Notes: a model not told the origin generated them from the sequence alone. DNA of 64,000 bases from Ectobius pallidus (GCA_964059195.1 CAXKWD010000006.1:4084530-4148529), one strand, 5' to 3'; shown: positions 32,374-42,993, counted from the first letter of the stretch. Made by a program: numbers and translations.

Positions 32374-32796
32374 TGCTGTGTGTGCCCCCTTGCACTTGTA
32401 GTCTGGGGGGGGGGGTAGAATAGCCCCACACTCGAACACTTCTGGGTAGTAGCTCCAGTTGGTAAATCTATGTATATTGGATACAAGTGCAATAGGATAG
32501 GGTCGGACAGCTTAATAAATAAATAAAATAATAAAAAAAGGAATGGAAGGAATTGGATTATGATTAGCCCACTTCATAATTCAAGAAAAGAAAAAGTCTA
32601 AGTAATAAGATTTATTACAATAGAATAGTTTAGAGAGCAGACACACAAAAGCAAGTTTCTGAATTATAGATAAAGCTATTAAATATAAATTTATTCTATA
32701 TAAATAGATCTATATATATTGTATATTTCTTCACTCCAAAAAATCTATATGTTGGACAGTTATATAATATAATAAATAATAATTCCTGTTAAAACA
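32374..32796 (-). repeat. dispersed repeat E, copy 2 (candidate 5' LTR of the Gypsy element)
   Basis: On the - strand it can be read as TGTTTTAACAGG to CACACACAGCA, so it starts with TG and ends with CA. It carries AATAAA words and sits immediately before the gag leader. It matches 20918-21935 apart from the MITE there. Outside it lies CATC-rich DNA, as also outside copy 1. The lack of a visible target duplication keeps the LTR call tentative. Confidence 0.55.
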
Positions 32797-33365
32797 ATAA
32801 GTTAATTCATCCATCCAATTAATAATTAATTTTTTAATTTATTCATACTGCCATCCATCCAGTATTTTAAGGGGACATACAGATTTCGGTGAAATTCATA
32901 GGTGAGAAATAGTTGAATTTGATAATTTTTTCATTAGTAATGGATTGCTCTACAATCTTGCAATCTGACATAAACCCGAATTTAACTGTCATACTGACAT
33001 AGAGAAAATTTTAGATTTCATGATAATGTCATGCAGTTTTCTGCGTAAACTGTGATACACTAATGTAAAATCGGAATTTTCGCGAAGTACGGAATTGATT
33101 ATTATTATTATTATTATTTTCATATTCGTTTTCAGACGGTCGAACTATGGGGAACACATGTATCTGAAGTCGGAATATAATTTTTTCTGCACATAACAAA
33201 TATTTATTGATATCGTTCCCACTTTTTCTGCATAAATGCGAGACACTAATGTAAAATCGGAATTTTCTCGAAATAAGGAATGAAGAGAGTATTATTATTT
33301 TCATAATCGTGTGCAGAAGGATCGAATTATGGGAAAACATGTATCTGAAGTCGGAATACAAAGGG
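32797..33365 (+). repeat. CATC patch, satellite-associated block and two ~183-bp satellite monomers
   Basis: Order: a short CATC-rich patch (32803-32865), the block starting AAGGGGACATACAGATTTCG (32869-33060, inverse of 18601-18775), and then two satellite monomers (33061-33365) with TTCAGACGG and GCAGAAGGATCGAATTATGG. The same composite, mirrored, is at 18.2-18.85 kb. Confidence 0.8.
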
Positions 33366-33527
33366 GCTAGTTCCATTAGGGCTTAAGGCACATCTTTAAT
33401 TTTGATCTCTTAACATTTATGCCCTCTCCTCATATCTCTTAAATACTCAGTGAACAATTTATACTTGTGCCTTAAAACTCTGTTCAGTCATCACACTTTC
33501 TCCTCTATTCATTATGCTATGACTACC
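33366..33527. other. short spacer, nothing recognised
   Basis: Ends at the CACA target duplication (33528-33531) of the fold-back element. Confidence 0.5.
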
Positions 33528-33555
33528 CACAGGCAAAGATGTTATATCTTACACT

Positions 33556-35418
33556 ATAGTAGCCGAGCTGTATGAAAGCGTTTCGTTTCGACACCTTCGC
33601 GCAGGTGCGCGCGCATGGCAAAGAGAGAAAGCGTTGCCGTGTAGATGTGACGTGAGAGGGGATTTTACCGCGATCATTCAAGTGGTTGAATTGTTATATG
33701 GAACAATTTTGTCTTAAATAACAGTAAAACATAATTTCTACATCATGCAAGAAAGAATAATAATCATTTTATGGAAAGATTGAAAATAATTTACAAGCAA
33801 TGTACTTACAAAATATTCATTACACATCCACATCCTCTTCACTTGAATCTGTATTTTCCGAATCAGTTTCGTTTACATTTATAATGATTGGTTCCATCAC
33901 ACTGTCAGCTGCTACTTCACGGCGACAATCTTCCTCTTGCAATCGTTCGGCATGTTTGACACAATCTGCCCATGCTGCAATCGAAATGCTGTCTATCGCC
34001 TCATGAGTGAGCTTTTCTACATCACAAAGTTTAAATGTATTGTTTCTGCTAGCCACATAATCTTTGACTAGTGCCCATACCAGCTCGATGGGGTTATATT
34101 GGCAATGGTACGGCGGCAAACGCACTACTTTGTGACCATGCTTCATTGCAATGTTGTCTATTTCGTACTTATTGCAAAGTGGCTTGTTTTGCTTCACCAG
34201 TTGGAGCAATTCTGCACGCGTTTCCAAACTCGAGTGAGGTATGTTCTTATTGGCTAACCATGATACAATATCAGATTTTCTCGTGTTCGAACATGGTGAC
34301 TTGTCTACAATCATAGAATGAATTGAGGCATTGTCCATAACAATTACGGAGTTCACTTCCAAATATGGCAGTAATTGTTTCTCAAACCACTTTCTAAATA
34401 TACCGCAGCAGTCATCTCTGTATGGTAATCGCTGCTCTTACATTTTGATCTAGAGCGAAATATTAATTTGCTCTGGGGTATAAACCCTGAGACCGCCGAA
34501 CCTGCATGGCAGACAATGAGGCGACTACCTTTACCGATAGGAACCTTCAAGCCTCCAGAACCATCGCTCATTTTCCAGCATGCAGACCTCGAATGGTTCT
34601 GATTAACCCAGGTTACGTCTAGATATTAAATCTGCGATGAATCGGCCTGTCTAATTTCGTGCATCTCTCTTAAAAACCTTATTCGAGCTGCAACAATATC
34701 GCTTCGTTCTAGCAGGAATTTCCTGCCATCATTAGACTTGCGATATTTAAACCCCATGCCCTTTAGAATTTTTAACATTGACCAACAGCCGCCTTGGATT
34801 CCTATAGAGTTCTTCATTTCAATTACAAGTTTTTCGGCTGTGGGGAATTGACCGTTAGTGTACATATCAAAAGTTTTATTACGCAAAATGTTCTTATTAA
34901 TAAAATCATCAAGTTCTGTGACCTCTTTCTTACGATTACGATGATTTCCAGGAGACTTAAGACTTACAGTTCCACTATTATTTAATGAATTTTTCCCTTC
35001 GCTTATTATTTTTTGAACGGTGCGAAGACCAACGGCACACGCTTTAGCTGTACGGGCTTGGGTTCTGGCAACACTGTTACCAGTAGCACATGTCGGACAC
35101 TTCGTCTCGCGAGCTTCATTAACGAAGTACTGATGTACTTTATAAACCATTCCTCTGGCTTGTCTATGTAAAACCTCTCTCTTGGGCTTTTCTTTTTCCA
35201 TATCACTTGGAATTACACCAGCCAACTATTGGAAACACTCACAAAATACAGATATTCATACAAACAATAATTTCCTTCACAGCACAGCTCACAGAACAAG
35301 AGTCAGATCGACACTGACGCTCATTCGCCAGAGTGGTCACGTGACATTTCCCAGTGCCACTGCGCATGATGAAGTCCCGCCACAGAGCCGCATTCGTACA
35401 GCTCGGCTAGTCAAGATG
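33556..35418 (-). mobile_element. Tc1/mariner-superfamily transposon (DD82E type) nested in the fold-back arm
   Basis: Inverted termini around TAGCCGAGCTGTA (left, 33560) and its complement (right, to 35409) enclose a transposase on the - strand. TA dinucleotides stand at the termini. Exact edges are uncertain by about 10 bases, because the empty site in the right arm (CTTACACTAGATGTCG) has diverged. Confidence 0.78.
33820..35225 (-). pseudogene. DD82E Tc1/mariner-type transposase, three frame segments
   Basis: Segment 1 (35225-34626) has a basic N-terminus and a helix-turn-helix-like middle (A-K-A-C-A-V-G-L-R-T-V-Q-K-I-I). After a stop near 34626 the first catalytic Asp is read in Y-L-D-V-T-W-V-N-Q-N-H. 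Segment 2 (34571-34353) carries G-S-R-L-I-V-C-H-A-G-S. After a shift, segment 3 (34362-33820) has the second Asp in V-I-V-M-D-N-A-S-I-H-S and the Glu in C-Q-Y-N-P-I-E-L-V-W. Counting gives 82 residues between that Asp and Glu, against 34-41 in most of the superfamily. From memory this spacing defines the Sailor family. The C-terminal tail is acidic. One stop and one shift make this copy inactive. Confidence 0.8.
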
Positions 35419-36904
35419 TCGTACTTGCCTATCCCTACTGGGTAGAATGCTGACGCCAAGACGCCATCTTGGTAAAGGGCAGAAAGTGCGCGGGAACTTC
35501 AAAAACGTTAATATTGTAATGAACAAAAGGACATTTTAATAATACATTTTTCTATACATTAGATGTGATAAAATAATATCAACACAATTCTGTATTTGAT
35601 ATTAGACTACACACTTAAAAAATACTTTATTTAAGGAACATTAAAAAAAACTATAACACTCTTAAAAACTATTTGAATGTAGGGCCATTCTGTTGTCAGA
35701 TCAATACACCTATTGAACCTCACCTTTCCAGATGTGGATGAAATTTTTTAGAGAGGTAGTTTTCATGTCTATAAGGAGAAATACAAACTTGAAATATTTC
35801 AACCGCTTTGAAAATACAGCCATGTAAAGCATTAAAAAATAACAAAAATCACATCAAAAACATATCTTTCAACTGATATAGCAACTCTTCTAATTAACCT
35901 ACAGTGGTGGGAAAGTTATAATTTTTTTATCATTTTTATAAGCTTTCCAATAATATATAATAAAAAATTCTAACAAAATTGGTTTTTCAAAATTCAAAGT
36001 GAAAATAATGAATTTTGAAAAAAGTACATTTTCAAAAATCCTAGGCAATAGCTTACACCAATGTTAAATGATGTACCAAATTTGAAGATGGGATGGGAAT
36101 GGGTTCGTAGTTAAAAAATTAAAACATCTTGATTTTTTGAAAAGTGATAATGTTTTAATTTTCTAACTATGAACCCATTCCCATCCCATTTTCAAACTTG
36201 GTACATAATTTAACATTAGTATATCTTATTTTCTGAGATTTTTTGAAAATTTTTAAAAATGCACTTTTTTTTTAATTTAAAATTTTTACTTTGAATTTTG
36301 AAAAACAAATTTCATTAGAATTATTTTTTATGATATATTATTGGAAAGCTTATAAAAATGCTAAAGAATTATAACTTTCCCACCACTGTAGGTTAGAAGA
36401 GTTGTGTTGTAGAAGAGTTGCTATATCAGTTGAAATATATGTTTTTGATGTGATTTTTTTTTTTAAATACTTTACATGGCTGTACTTTCAAAGCGGTTTG
36501 AAATATTTCAATAAAAGTTTGTATTTCTCTTAATATACATGAAAACTACCTCTATAAAAAATTTCATCCAAATTTGGAATGGTGAGGTTAAATGCGTGTG
36601 TTGAGCTGACACGGAATGACCCTACATTGTAAATAGTTTGTAAGAGTTGTATAGTTTTTTTAATGTTCCTTAAATAAAGTATTTTTAAGTGTGTAGTCTA
36701 TTATGAAATATAGAATTGTGTTGATTTTATTTTATCACATCTGATGTATAGAAAAATGTATTATTAAAATGTCCTTTTGTTCACTACAATATTAACGTTT
36801 TTGAACTTCCCGCGCACTTTCTGCACTTTTTCAAGATGGCTGCCAGGCTTCACATGCCATCCGAAGTACGACATCTAGTGTAAGAAATAACATCTTTGCC
36901 CACA

Positions 36905-37764
36905 GGTGTTGATCACGGCCCATGAGATACCCAGTATGTTCAACCCATTGAGCTCTATTACATACTGGAGGTAGCACTGCATGATGAAAAATCGTGACGG
37001 CAGGGTTCGCGGTCCGCCATGAAAGTGAACGTATAATTTAGCTCCAATCCCGTTTCTCCTTCTAACAAACTCATGTGTATTAATGGGATTATGAAGATGT
37101 ATTGGCGTTTTTAAAACACTTTTATGAATGAAACGTTTCAATATAAACTACTTGATGCTTTTTAAGTACATAACAAAACTAATTTCATATCGTAATGGTT
37201 TGGTAAAAGCATTTCTTTAATCTCAATCAGGCGTGAATGCACATTGGTAAACAGTTTTAAACACTCGCATTTTAAATATTAAAATAACTTCACAATAAGC
37301 CTTCATTATGCGATATTATGCTTGATTTCGATATATAAAGAGAATAGACAAAATCTGTTCTAAGTGCTTTGGAAATGTATAAACCGTGACCTTCAACTTT
37401 ACCGTTACTGTACTGGATACAAATCACATTATTTTTTTTAACAATTCCTGTAGACTAGCGCAAAGGGAAGCCACTGAAATAAAATTTCAAAATACTTTAA
37501 GTCAGTAGGCCTACTTAGAAGTTCCTTTTATTCAAATATGAAATTTAATTAGCCATGCTATTTATCTTCTTGTTCTTGCGACAGACAATCGTCTGTAGCC
37601 TTTTGTTCTTATACAAAAACATCTGCTTCCTCTTATTTCTGCAATTAAAAACTAGCATGAAAAATTTAGGCCTACATGCATAAGAATACTATGATTACAT
37701 GACTGACATTTTGCATAATTTATATTCCTACATGGTACCTAAAGTAGGCCTACTACTAACCACA
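36905..37764. other. unidentified DNA with an 88-codon - strand ORF (36875-37141)
   Basis: The ORF includes V-R-R-R-N-G-I-G-A-K-L-Y-V-H-F-H-G-G-P-R and runs into the right end of the fold-back, so the fold-back was inserted at its 3' end. No family was recognised. The rest to 37764 is AT-rich without features. Confidence 0.4.
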
Positions 37765-37772
37765 TTACGAAC

Positions 37773-38036
37773 CAGAGGCGAAACGAGGGGTTTGAACCCC
37801 CCCCCCCCCATTGATTAAAAAAAGGAAAATTGTACAATTTTTTAAAGTCTGCTTATAAATTGCTTAATACGAGTATAAAGCGTGGGAAGCTTAAAACTCG
37901 TTATTGTGCATCTTAATTTTTAAAATTTTCCGGGGGAGGACCCCCGAACCCTCTCTCCCTGGGGGGGGGGGGGTATTCCATACCCCCCAGATGTTGTAAC
38001 CTCCCCCCCTATATGGTCGGCCTGGTTACGCCTATG
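37773..38036. mobile_element. hAT-type MITE, 264 bp, with 8-bp duplication
   Basis: Termini CAGAGGCGAAACGAGG and (inverted) CATAGGCGTAACCAGG, with TTACGAAC duplicated on both sides (37765-37772, 38037-38044). Eight-base duplications and CAG-starting ends are hAT hallmarks. The interior has long C and G runs and no coding sequence. Confidence 0.85.
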
Positions 38037-38044
38037 TTACGAAC

Positions 38045-38617
38045 GAGTTGTCTTTTTGGAACAATAATTTTTTGAAGATGTCCTGGAAAATTGAAGATTG
38101 ATGGTACAGCATCTTTTAGTAATTTTACAAGTGCACCAGTCCTTATGACTGATAGCAATCAGGTGAAAAGTGTCTGCTGCTTAATGTACTGTACGCTGTG
38201 GGTGACCAATATTCTCTGCACATTGCTTGAACCCACTTCTTCGGAATATCAGGCCAAGAAAATGGAAACCTGTACAAACAGGCAAGAAAAATACAAACGT
38301 TCGTGGCTATGCTACGCTTGAGGCTAAGTCAGATTTGGCCAGTATCCTCAAATGTTCCAAACAAAAATAACCTACTTGTGAAACTTAAGTCCACTTCCAT
38401 TTCTCTGGAGCTCTGTGCAGCCATATACCACGCAATATTTGACCATTTTGTCATGAAAAATAATAAAAACACATTCATAAATATATGTTTAACATAGGAA
38501 GCACACTTCACCAATACGTACGGTGTAGCCAACTTAACAACAAGTGAACGTCACGATTAATGCAATTCCAGAGCACAGCTGTTGTGTATCCTGTTTATAT
38601 ATTGAGATCACTGGTTC
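38045..38617. other. spacer, nothing convincing
   Basis: Short ORFs on both strands. A peptide with I-S-L-E-L-C-A-A near 38400 resembles an RNase H motif of BEL elements, but is too short to call. Confidence 0.35.
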
Positions 38618-39711
38618 AACCTTAGCGTAAGTTGTGATGAGGTGGTCACTGCCTCCCAAATACTACGTCAGATGGATGAGGCACTACGGAAGTCAAGATG
38701 CGTGCTGAATGTAATATTTTCGGGCTGCCAATACTGTGAAAATATAATGTTTTCCATCTTCACCGCCAAAATTCACAACCCACAACCGCATCATAAATTA
38801 CGTTAAGGTTAAGATTACCAATGAGCAGATGAACACGAAACTAAAATATATTACCTGGGTGGTGCAGTCAGTAAGGCAGAGTTTCAAAATTGGCAGGAAC
38901 AGTTCAGAAGATGTACACATAATAAATGAGCGAAAGTCCCATGGCTGTAGATGCACACGAAACTAAAATATATTTCCTGGATGGTGCAGTCAGTAAGGCA
39001 GAGTTTCAAAATTGGCAGGAACAGTTCAGAAGATGTACACATAATAAATGAGCGACAGTCCCATGGCTGTAGATGCACACGAAACTAAAATATATTTCCT
39101 GGGTGGTGCAGTCAGTAAGGCAGAGTTTCAAAATTGGCAGGAACAGTTCAGAAGATGTACACATAATAAATGAGCGAAAGTTCCATGGCTGTAGATGCAC
39201 ACGAAACTAAAATATATTTCCTGGGTGGTGCAGTCAGTAAGGCAGAGTTTCAAAATTGGCAGGAACAGTTCAGAAGATGTACACGTAATAAATGAGCGAC
39301 AGTCCCATGGCTGTAGATGCACACGAAACTAAAATATATTTCCTGGGTGGTGCAGTCAGTAAGGCAGAGTTTTAAATTTGGCAGGAACAGTTCAGAAGAT
39401 GTACACATAATAAATGAGCGACAGTCCCATGGCTGTAGATGCACACGAAACTAAAATATATTTCCTGGGTGGTAACCTTATATTTATATTTAATATTTAT
39501 ATTTAACCTCAACGTAATTTATGATGCGGTTGTGGGTTGTGAATTTAACACATTCTAATTTGGCGGTGAAGATGGAAAACATTATATTATTACAGTATTG
39601 GCAGCCGGAAAATATTACATTCAGCACGCATCTTGACTTCCGTAGTGCCTCCTCCATCTGACGTAGTATTTGGGAGGCAGTGACCACCTCATCACAACTT
39701 ACGCTAAGGTT
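38618..39711. mobile_element. non-coding TIR element with internal 122-bp tandem array
   Basis: Arms of about 200 bases (38618-38815 and about 39510-39711) are inverted copies, beginning AACCTTAGCGTAAGTTGTGA at each outer end. Between them lies the tandem array. No target duplication is clear. A piece of the same arm occurs at 17930-17985, so it is a dispersed family. Confidence 0.8.
38835..39475. repeat. tandem array, about five units of 122 bp
   Basis: The unit contains GTGGTGCAGTCAGTAAGGCA, GGCAGGAACAGTTCAGAAGA and CCCATGGCTGTAGATGCACA. Copies differ by a few bases. Four identical-length 64-codon ORFs on the - strand are simply one per repeat. Confidence 0.93.
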
Positions 39712-39803
39712 CAACATTGTACTCCTGCAATTAGAAAAGTCGTGAGCCACTGTAGGTGTGTGTGGATTGCTTCCGTCATATATATAGGTCATCACTTCAC
39801 ATT

Positions 39804-41012
39804 ATGGAGACTGTGACTACATTCCAACATGAAGAAGCAGAAATAAAACAAGAAGGAAACCCATCGAAATGTGTACAAAACAATCATAGTGTCAAGTGTG
39901 AACCTATACCCATAACATTCAAGACACGCCAAGTTAAAAGCGAGATACTAGACCCATATGTTGCATTAGGTCCCAAGTTAGAGTGGAGCGGAATTACAGA
40001 AACATTACGTGAAGAAAATGACGAAGAGCTCGGACACACTCAATATGATAAGAGTAAGCCTGTGACCTTGAATTTGGTGAAACGGTTTCACACTGAAAAC
40101 GAGAAAATAGACCTGTGTGAACGCAACGATTCCCCATTGTCCAACACAGTTCAATTAGTTTCAACCCATAAAAAATCCAATGTTTGTTCTGACCGAAATA
40201 AAGAACGTCAACATATGCCTAGTGAAAAGTCCAATGTTCTAATGCTGGAGACACTGACACCGTGCAGCGGAATTCCAGAAACACTTGCTCAAGGGGATAA
40301 TGAAGAGCTTGTGCTTACTGGTAAATATGAGAGTAAGCCTAAAAGTGACAATACGGTAACTTTTTTAAGACAAGATCTCAAAAATAATCAGCTTACCCAT
40401 ACAAGAGAGAAAGCGTTCATATGCGATGTCTGTAATAAATCGTTTTCTCGAAAGGATAATCTCCAAACTCATCTGCTTACTCATACAGGAGAGAATGCGT
40501 TTAAGTGTGATGTCTGTAACAAAGTTTTTTCTCATAGCGGTACTCTAACAAACCATCGACTTACTCATACAAGAGAAAAAGCGTTCAAATGTGATGTCTG
40601 TAATAAAACATTTTCTCGAAAACATATACTTGAAACACATCTGCTTACTCATACAGGAGAGAAAGCGTTCAAATGCGATGTCTGTAACAAAGCATTTTCT
40701 CAAAAGAGTAGTCTCAAAACTCATCTGCTTACTCATACAGGTGTAAAACCTTACAAGTGTGATATCTGTAACAAAAGATTTTCTCGAAGAGGTTTTCTCA
40801 AAATTCATCTGCTTACTCATACAGGTGAGAGAGCTTTCAAATGTGATGTGTGTAACAAATCGTTTTCTCGTAGAGATAATCTCAAAAGTCATTTGGTTAC
40901 TCATACACGAGAGAAAGTGTTCAAATGTGATATCTGCAACAAAATATTTTCTGAAAGGTGTAGTCTCAAAACTCATGTGCTTACTCATAAAAGGGAGAAA
41001 GCTTACAAGTGA
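39804..41012 (+). CDS. C2H2 zinc-finger protein, seven fingers
   Basis: One open frame. I take the Met at 39804 (M-E-T-V-T-T-F-Q-H-E-E-A-E-I-K-Q-E) as the start because this N-terminus resembles the exon at 58472; an upstream in-frame ATG at 39756 exists. Residues 1 to about 200 are acidic, with V-K-C-E-P-I-P-I-T-F and V-K-S-E motifs that fit sumoylation sites. Seven C2H2 fingers follow (pattern C-D-V-C-N-K-x-F-S ... H-L-L-T-H), joined by T-H-T-R/G-E-K linkers, so a DNA-binding nuclear regulator is likely. The frame ends where a base is missing in the eighth finger (Y-K then TGA), and broken fingers continue downstream. The protein is therefore a shortened version of a longer array and may be a pseudogene. 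No intron is visible. Confidence 0.75.
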   Translation: METVTTFQHEEAEIKQEGNPSKCVQNNHSVKCEPIPITFKTRQVKSEILDPYVALGPKLEWSGITETLREENDEELGHTQYDKSKPVTLNLVKRFHTENEKIDLCERNDSPLSNTVQLVSTHKKSNVCSDRNKERQHMPSEKSNVLMLETLTPCSGIPETLAQGDNEELVLTGKYESKPKSDNTVTFLRQDLKNNQLTHTREKAFICDVCNKSFSRKDNLQTHLLTHTGENAFKCDVCNKVFSHSGTLTNHRLTHTREKAFKCDVCNKTFSRKHILETHLLTHTGEKAFKCDVCNKAFSQKSSLKTHLLTHTGVKPYKCDICNKRFSRRGFLKIHLLTHTGERAFKCDVCNKSFSRRDNLKSHLVTHTREKVFKCDICNKIFSERCSLKTHVLTHKREKAYK

Positions 41013-41662
41013 TGTCTGGAAAAAATGATTTCTTGGATTAGTAGTATAAGAACTAATCTGCTTACCCACATAGGAGAACGAGCTTTTAAGTTTATTTTTT
41101 TTTATAAAACATTTTTGTGACACAATAGAGTAAAAAATCTCGTGTTTAATCCCGCAGATGTGAAAACTTCTTCATGTTCATGTCATTTACGTGTGATGTG
41201 TGTAACAAGAAATTTTCCGATATTCGGAATCTCAACAGACATCAGTTAACTCACACTGTACATTAACCATTCACGTGTGATGTGTGTAGCAAGAAATTTT
41301 CCGAAAGAGGGCATTTCAAAAGACACAAACTAACTCACACTGGACATAAGCCATTCACTTGTGATATATGTAGCAAGAAATTTTCCGAATGATTGACTCT
41401 CAACAGACATCAGCTAACTCACACTGGAGAGAAGCCATTTACGTGTGATATATGTAGCAAGCAATTTTTCCGAAGGGGGGATCTGAACAAACATCAGCTC
41501 ATTCACACTGGACATACATCATTTACGTGTGATATATGTACCAAGAAATTTTTACGAAGAGAGCATCTCAACTGACATCAGCCAACTCACACTGGAGATA
41601 AACCATTTACGTGTGATACATGTAGCATGCAATTTTCCCGAAGAGAGAGTCTCAAAAGACAT
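41013..41662 (+). pseudogene. decayed C2H2 fingers downstream of the zinc-finger ORF
   Basis: At least seven more finger units can be read in several frames: two badly damaged (41013-41110), then fingers of a second type (F-T-C-D-V/I-C-S-K-K-F) from about 41180, with stops at 41264, 41391 and 41573. Piece 41393-41575 is open for two complete fingers. The last finger is cut within its helix (L-K-R-H) by the LINE insertion at 41663. Its remaining residues (L-L-T-H) resume at 42405. Confidence 0.8.
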
Positions 41663-42395
41663 ACGCTGACACCGAAAAGGAAATTTAAATACCTAGGAAT
41701 CACGATGCAAGTAACAGGGACCACCTTCACAGTCCACATAAAAGAGAGACTAGCAGCCGCAATTAAAAGCATAGGTGACATCAGACACATACAAAAGATG
41801 TCAGTCAGCACAGCTATGGAACTCTTCCGGGTCAAAGTGCTACCCACTCTCACATATGGTCTAGAAATCATTTGGGAATACTTAACAAAGAGACAATTAC
41901 AGGAACTAGAAAGCATGAAACCAAGGTACTTGAAGAGGGTGCTTGGGATCTCAAAATTCACAAGATCAAGGTACACATATGTATTAGCCAGAGAAACCTA
42001 CCTAGTAGAAGACCTGAGGATGAAAATGCTGCTGCCAAATACACCGGCATACGAAGAATTGCTGAGAGAGCTGCAGACGAAGAAGGACTCAATTGATGAG
42101 AGCTTTTACAGGACAGATGCCATGATGAATAAAGAATGGATGAGGGCAGAGTACGAGCTGAGGCACATAGTAACACGCTTCGCGGTCCACGGCTTTCATC
42201 ATCGCATCTGCACCAGGAAGACTTACCATCAGACGTGTGAGGAGTGCAAATGTGAATTGTGCGGTGAACAGTGCGAAACTTATCACGCATTAACATGCAA
42301 AAATAGATCAGTGTCGCTGATTCAATTCTGCTCAGAATAACATTGGATTAACATTGTACCTATAATGCACATTGTGCGCAATACTACTTATTATT
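41663..42395 (+). mobile_element. 5'-truncated LINE in a zinc finger: RT C-terminus and CCHC-type end
   Basis: The piece encodes K-F-K-Y-L-G-I-T, T-A-M-E-L-F-R-V-K-V-L-P-T-L-T-Y-G-L-E, Y-L-K-R-V-L-G and a Cys/His end (C-E-L-C-G-E-Q-C-E-T-Y-H-A-L-T-C), then a stop and a short 3' end. That is the C-terminal part of a LINE ORF2. AAAAGACAT flanks it on both sides (41654-41662, 42396-42404), a normal target-primed duplication. The same LINE family tail is at 48040-48460. The + frame is open from the finger at 41627 through to 42340, giving an in-frame chimera of 237 codons. Confidence 0.82.
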
Positions 42396-42404
42396 AAAAG
42401 ACAT

Positions 42405-42804
42405 CTTCTAACTCATGAGAGGTACAACCTTTCTTAATGTGATGTGTTTTGTCTTGTGTGAGGCAGTTACAACCGAATGCACACACAGACAAAGTGGTCT
42501 CATAGTGTGACAATCAAATGAGGAAGAAGATTCATTAGGGTCGAAATAGTCATGCAAGTGTTCCTTTCATTCATACTACAAAAACTGGCACCCGCACCGA
42601 ATGAGGCTTGGGGTCACGTGTTTATCCAGACCCAAAACAAACCTCTAAACAAAGCTTGTGTCTAGCTGGGAAGAAGCGAATAATGCTTGCAAGCCACATG
42701 TTGTCACCTCAAGAAAGATGTTCCAGTCATGAAAAAAAAAAAAAGCAAGTTACGTCGCCCTTTCTACATTGTACCTGTCTTTCTAATTTCTACTAGTTTG
42801 TCCT
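42405..42804. other. end of the zinc-finger pseudogene, then spacer
   Basis: The first about 35 bases finish the interrupted finger (L-L-T-H-E-R then a stop). The rest shows nothing recognisable. A short poly-A run is at 42731-42744. Confidence 0.5.
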
Positions 42805-42993
42805 ACATACTCCCCACTACATATTCTACATAGAATTGGAATATTTACTTCTCCAAATTTTATACTGTGTTGTCAAGAAGTTGAAATGGATAAACCACAT
42901 CATTGTGCAGCTCTTCAAGATTATCAAGACCTGACTTCTAAATATTGGGAAACAAGAAGGAGAATGACTTCGTTGTTAACTCCTGAGCATTAG
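42805..42993 (+). pseudogene. LINE C-terminal scrap (Cys/His end after RNase H)
   Basis: The + strand reads L-H-R-I-G-I-F-T-S-P, E-V-E-M-D-K-P-H-H-C and K-Y-W-E-T-R-R-R-M before a stop, in the style of the C-terminal end of R1-like and I-like LINE proteins. A short CA repeat follows (42994-43008). Confidence 0.5.

Larger units (their letters stand above)
33532..36900. mobile_element. long-armed fold-back element with CACA target duplication, split by a nested transposon
   Basis: The arms are 33532-33555 plus 35419-36122 on the left and about 36155-36900 on the right. They are inverted copies with scattered mismatches, roughly 730 bases each, with only about 30 bases between them. Outer ends are GGCAAAGATGTTAT and its complement, flanked by CACA on both sides (33528-33531, 36901-36904). 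The right arm has no equivalent of 33556-35418, so it serves as the empty site. No coding sequence belongs to the fold-back itself. Confidence 0.85.

Noticed and set aside
33556..35418. The transposase as the driver of the surrounding fold-back
   Set aside because: It has its own inverted ends and the right arm lacks it, so it is a later nested insertion.
38329..38497. RNase H-like motif I-S-L-E-L-C-A-A as a third BEL fragment
   Set aside because: Only about eight residues match and no flanking domain supports it.
38884..39444. Four 64-codon ORFs on the - strand with near-identical peptides
   Set aside because: One ORF per 122-bp tandem unit; the repeat explains them.
40545..41123. 192-codon ORF on the - strand opposite the zinc fingers
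   Set aside because: Antisense shadow of the repeated finger codons; its repeats mirror the fingers.
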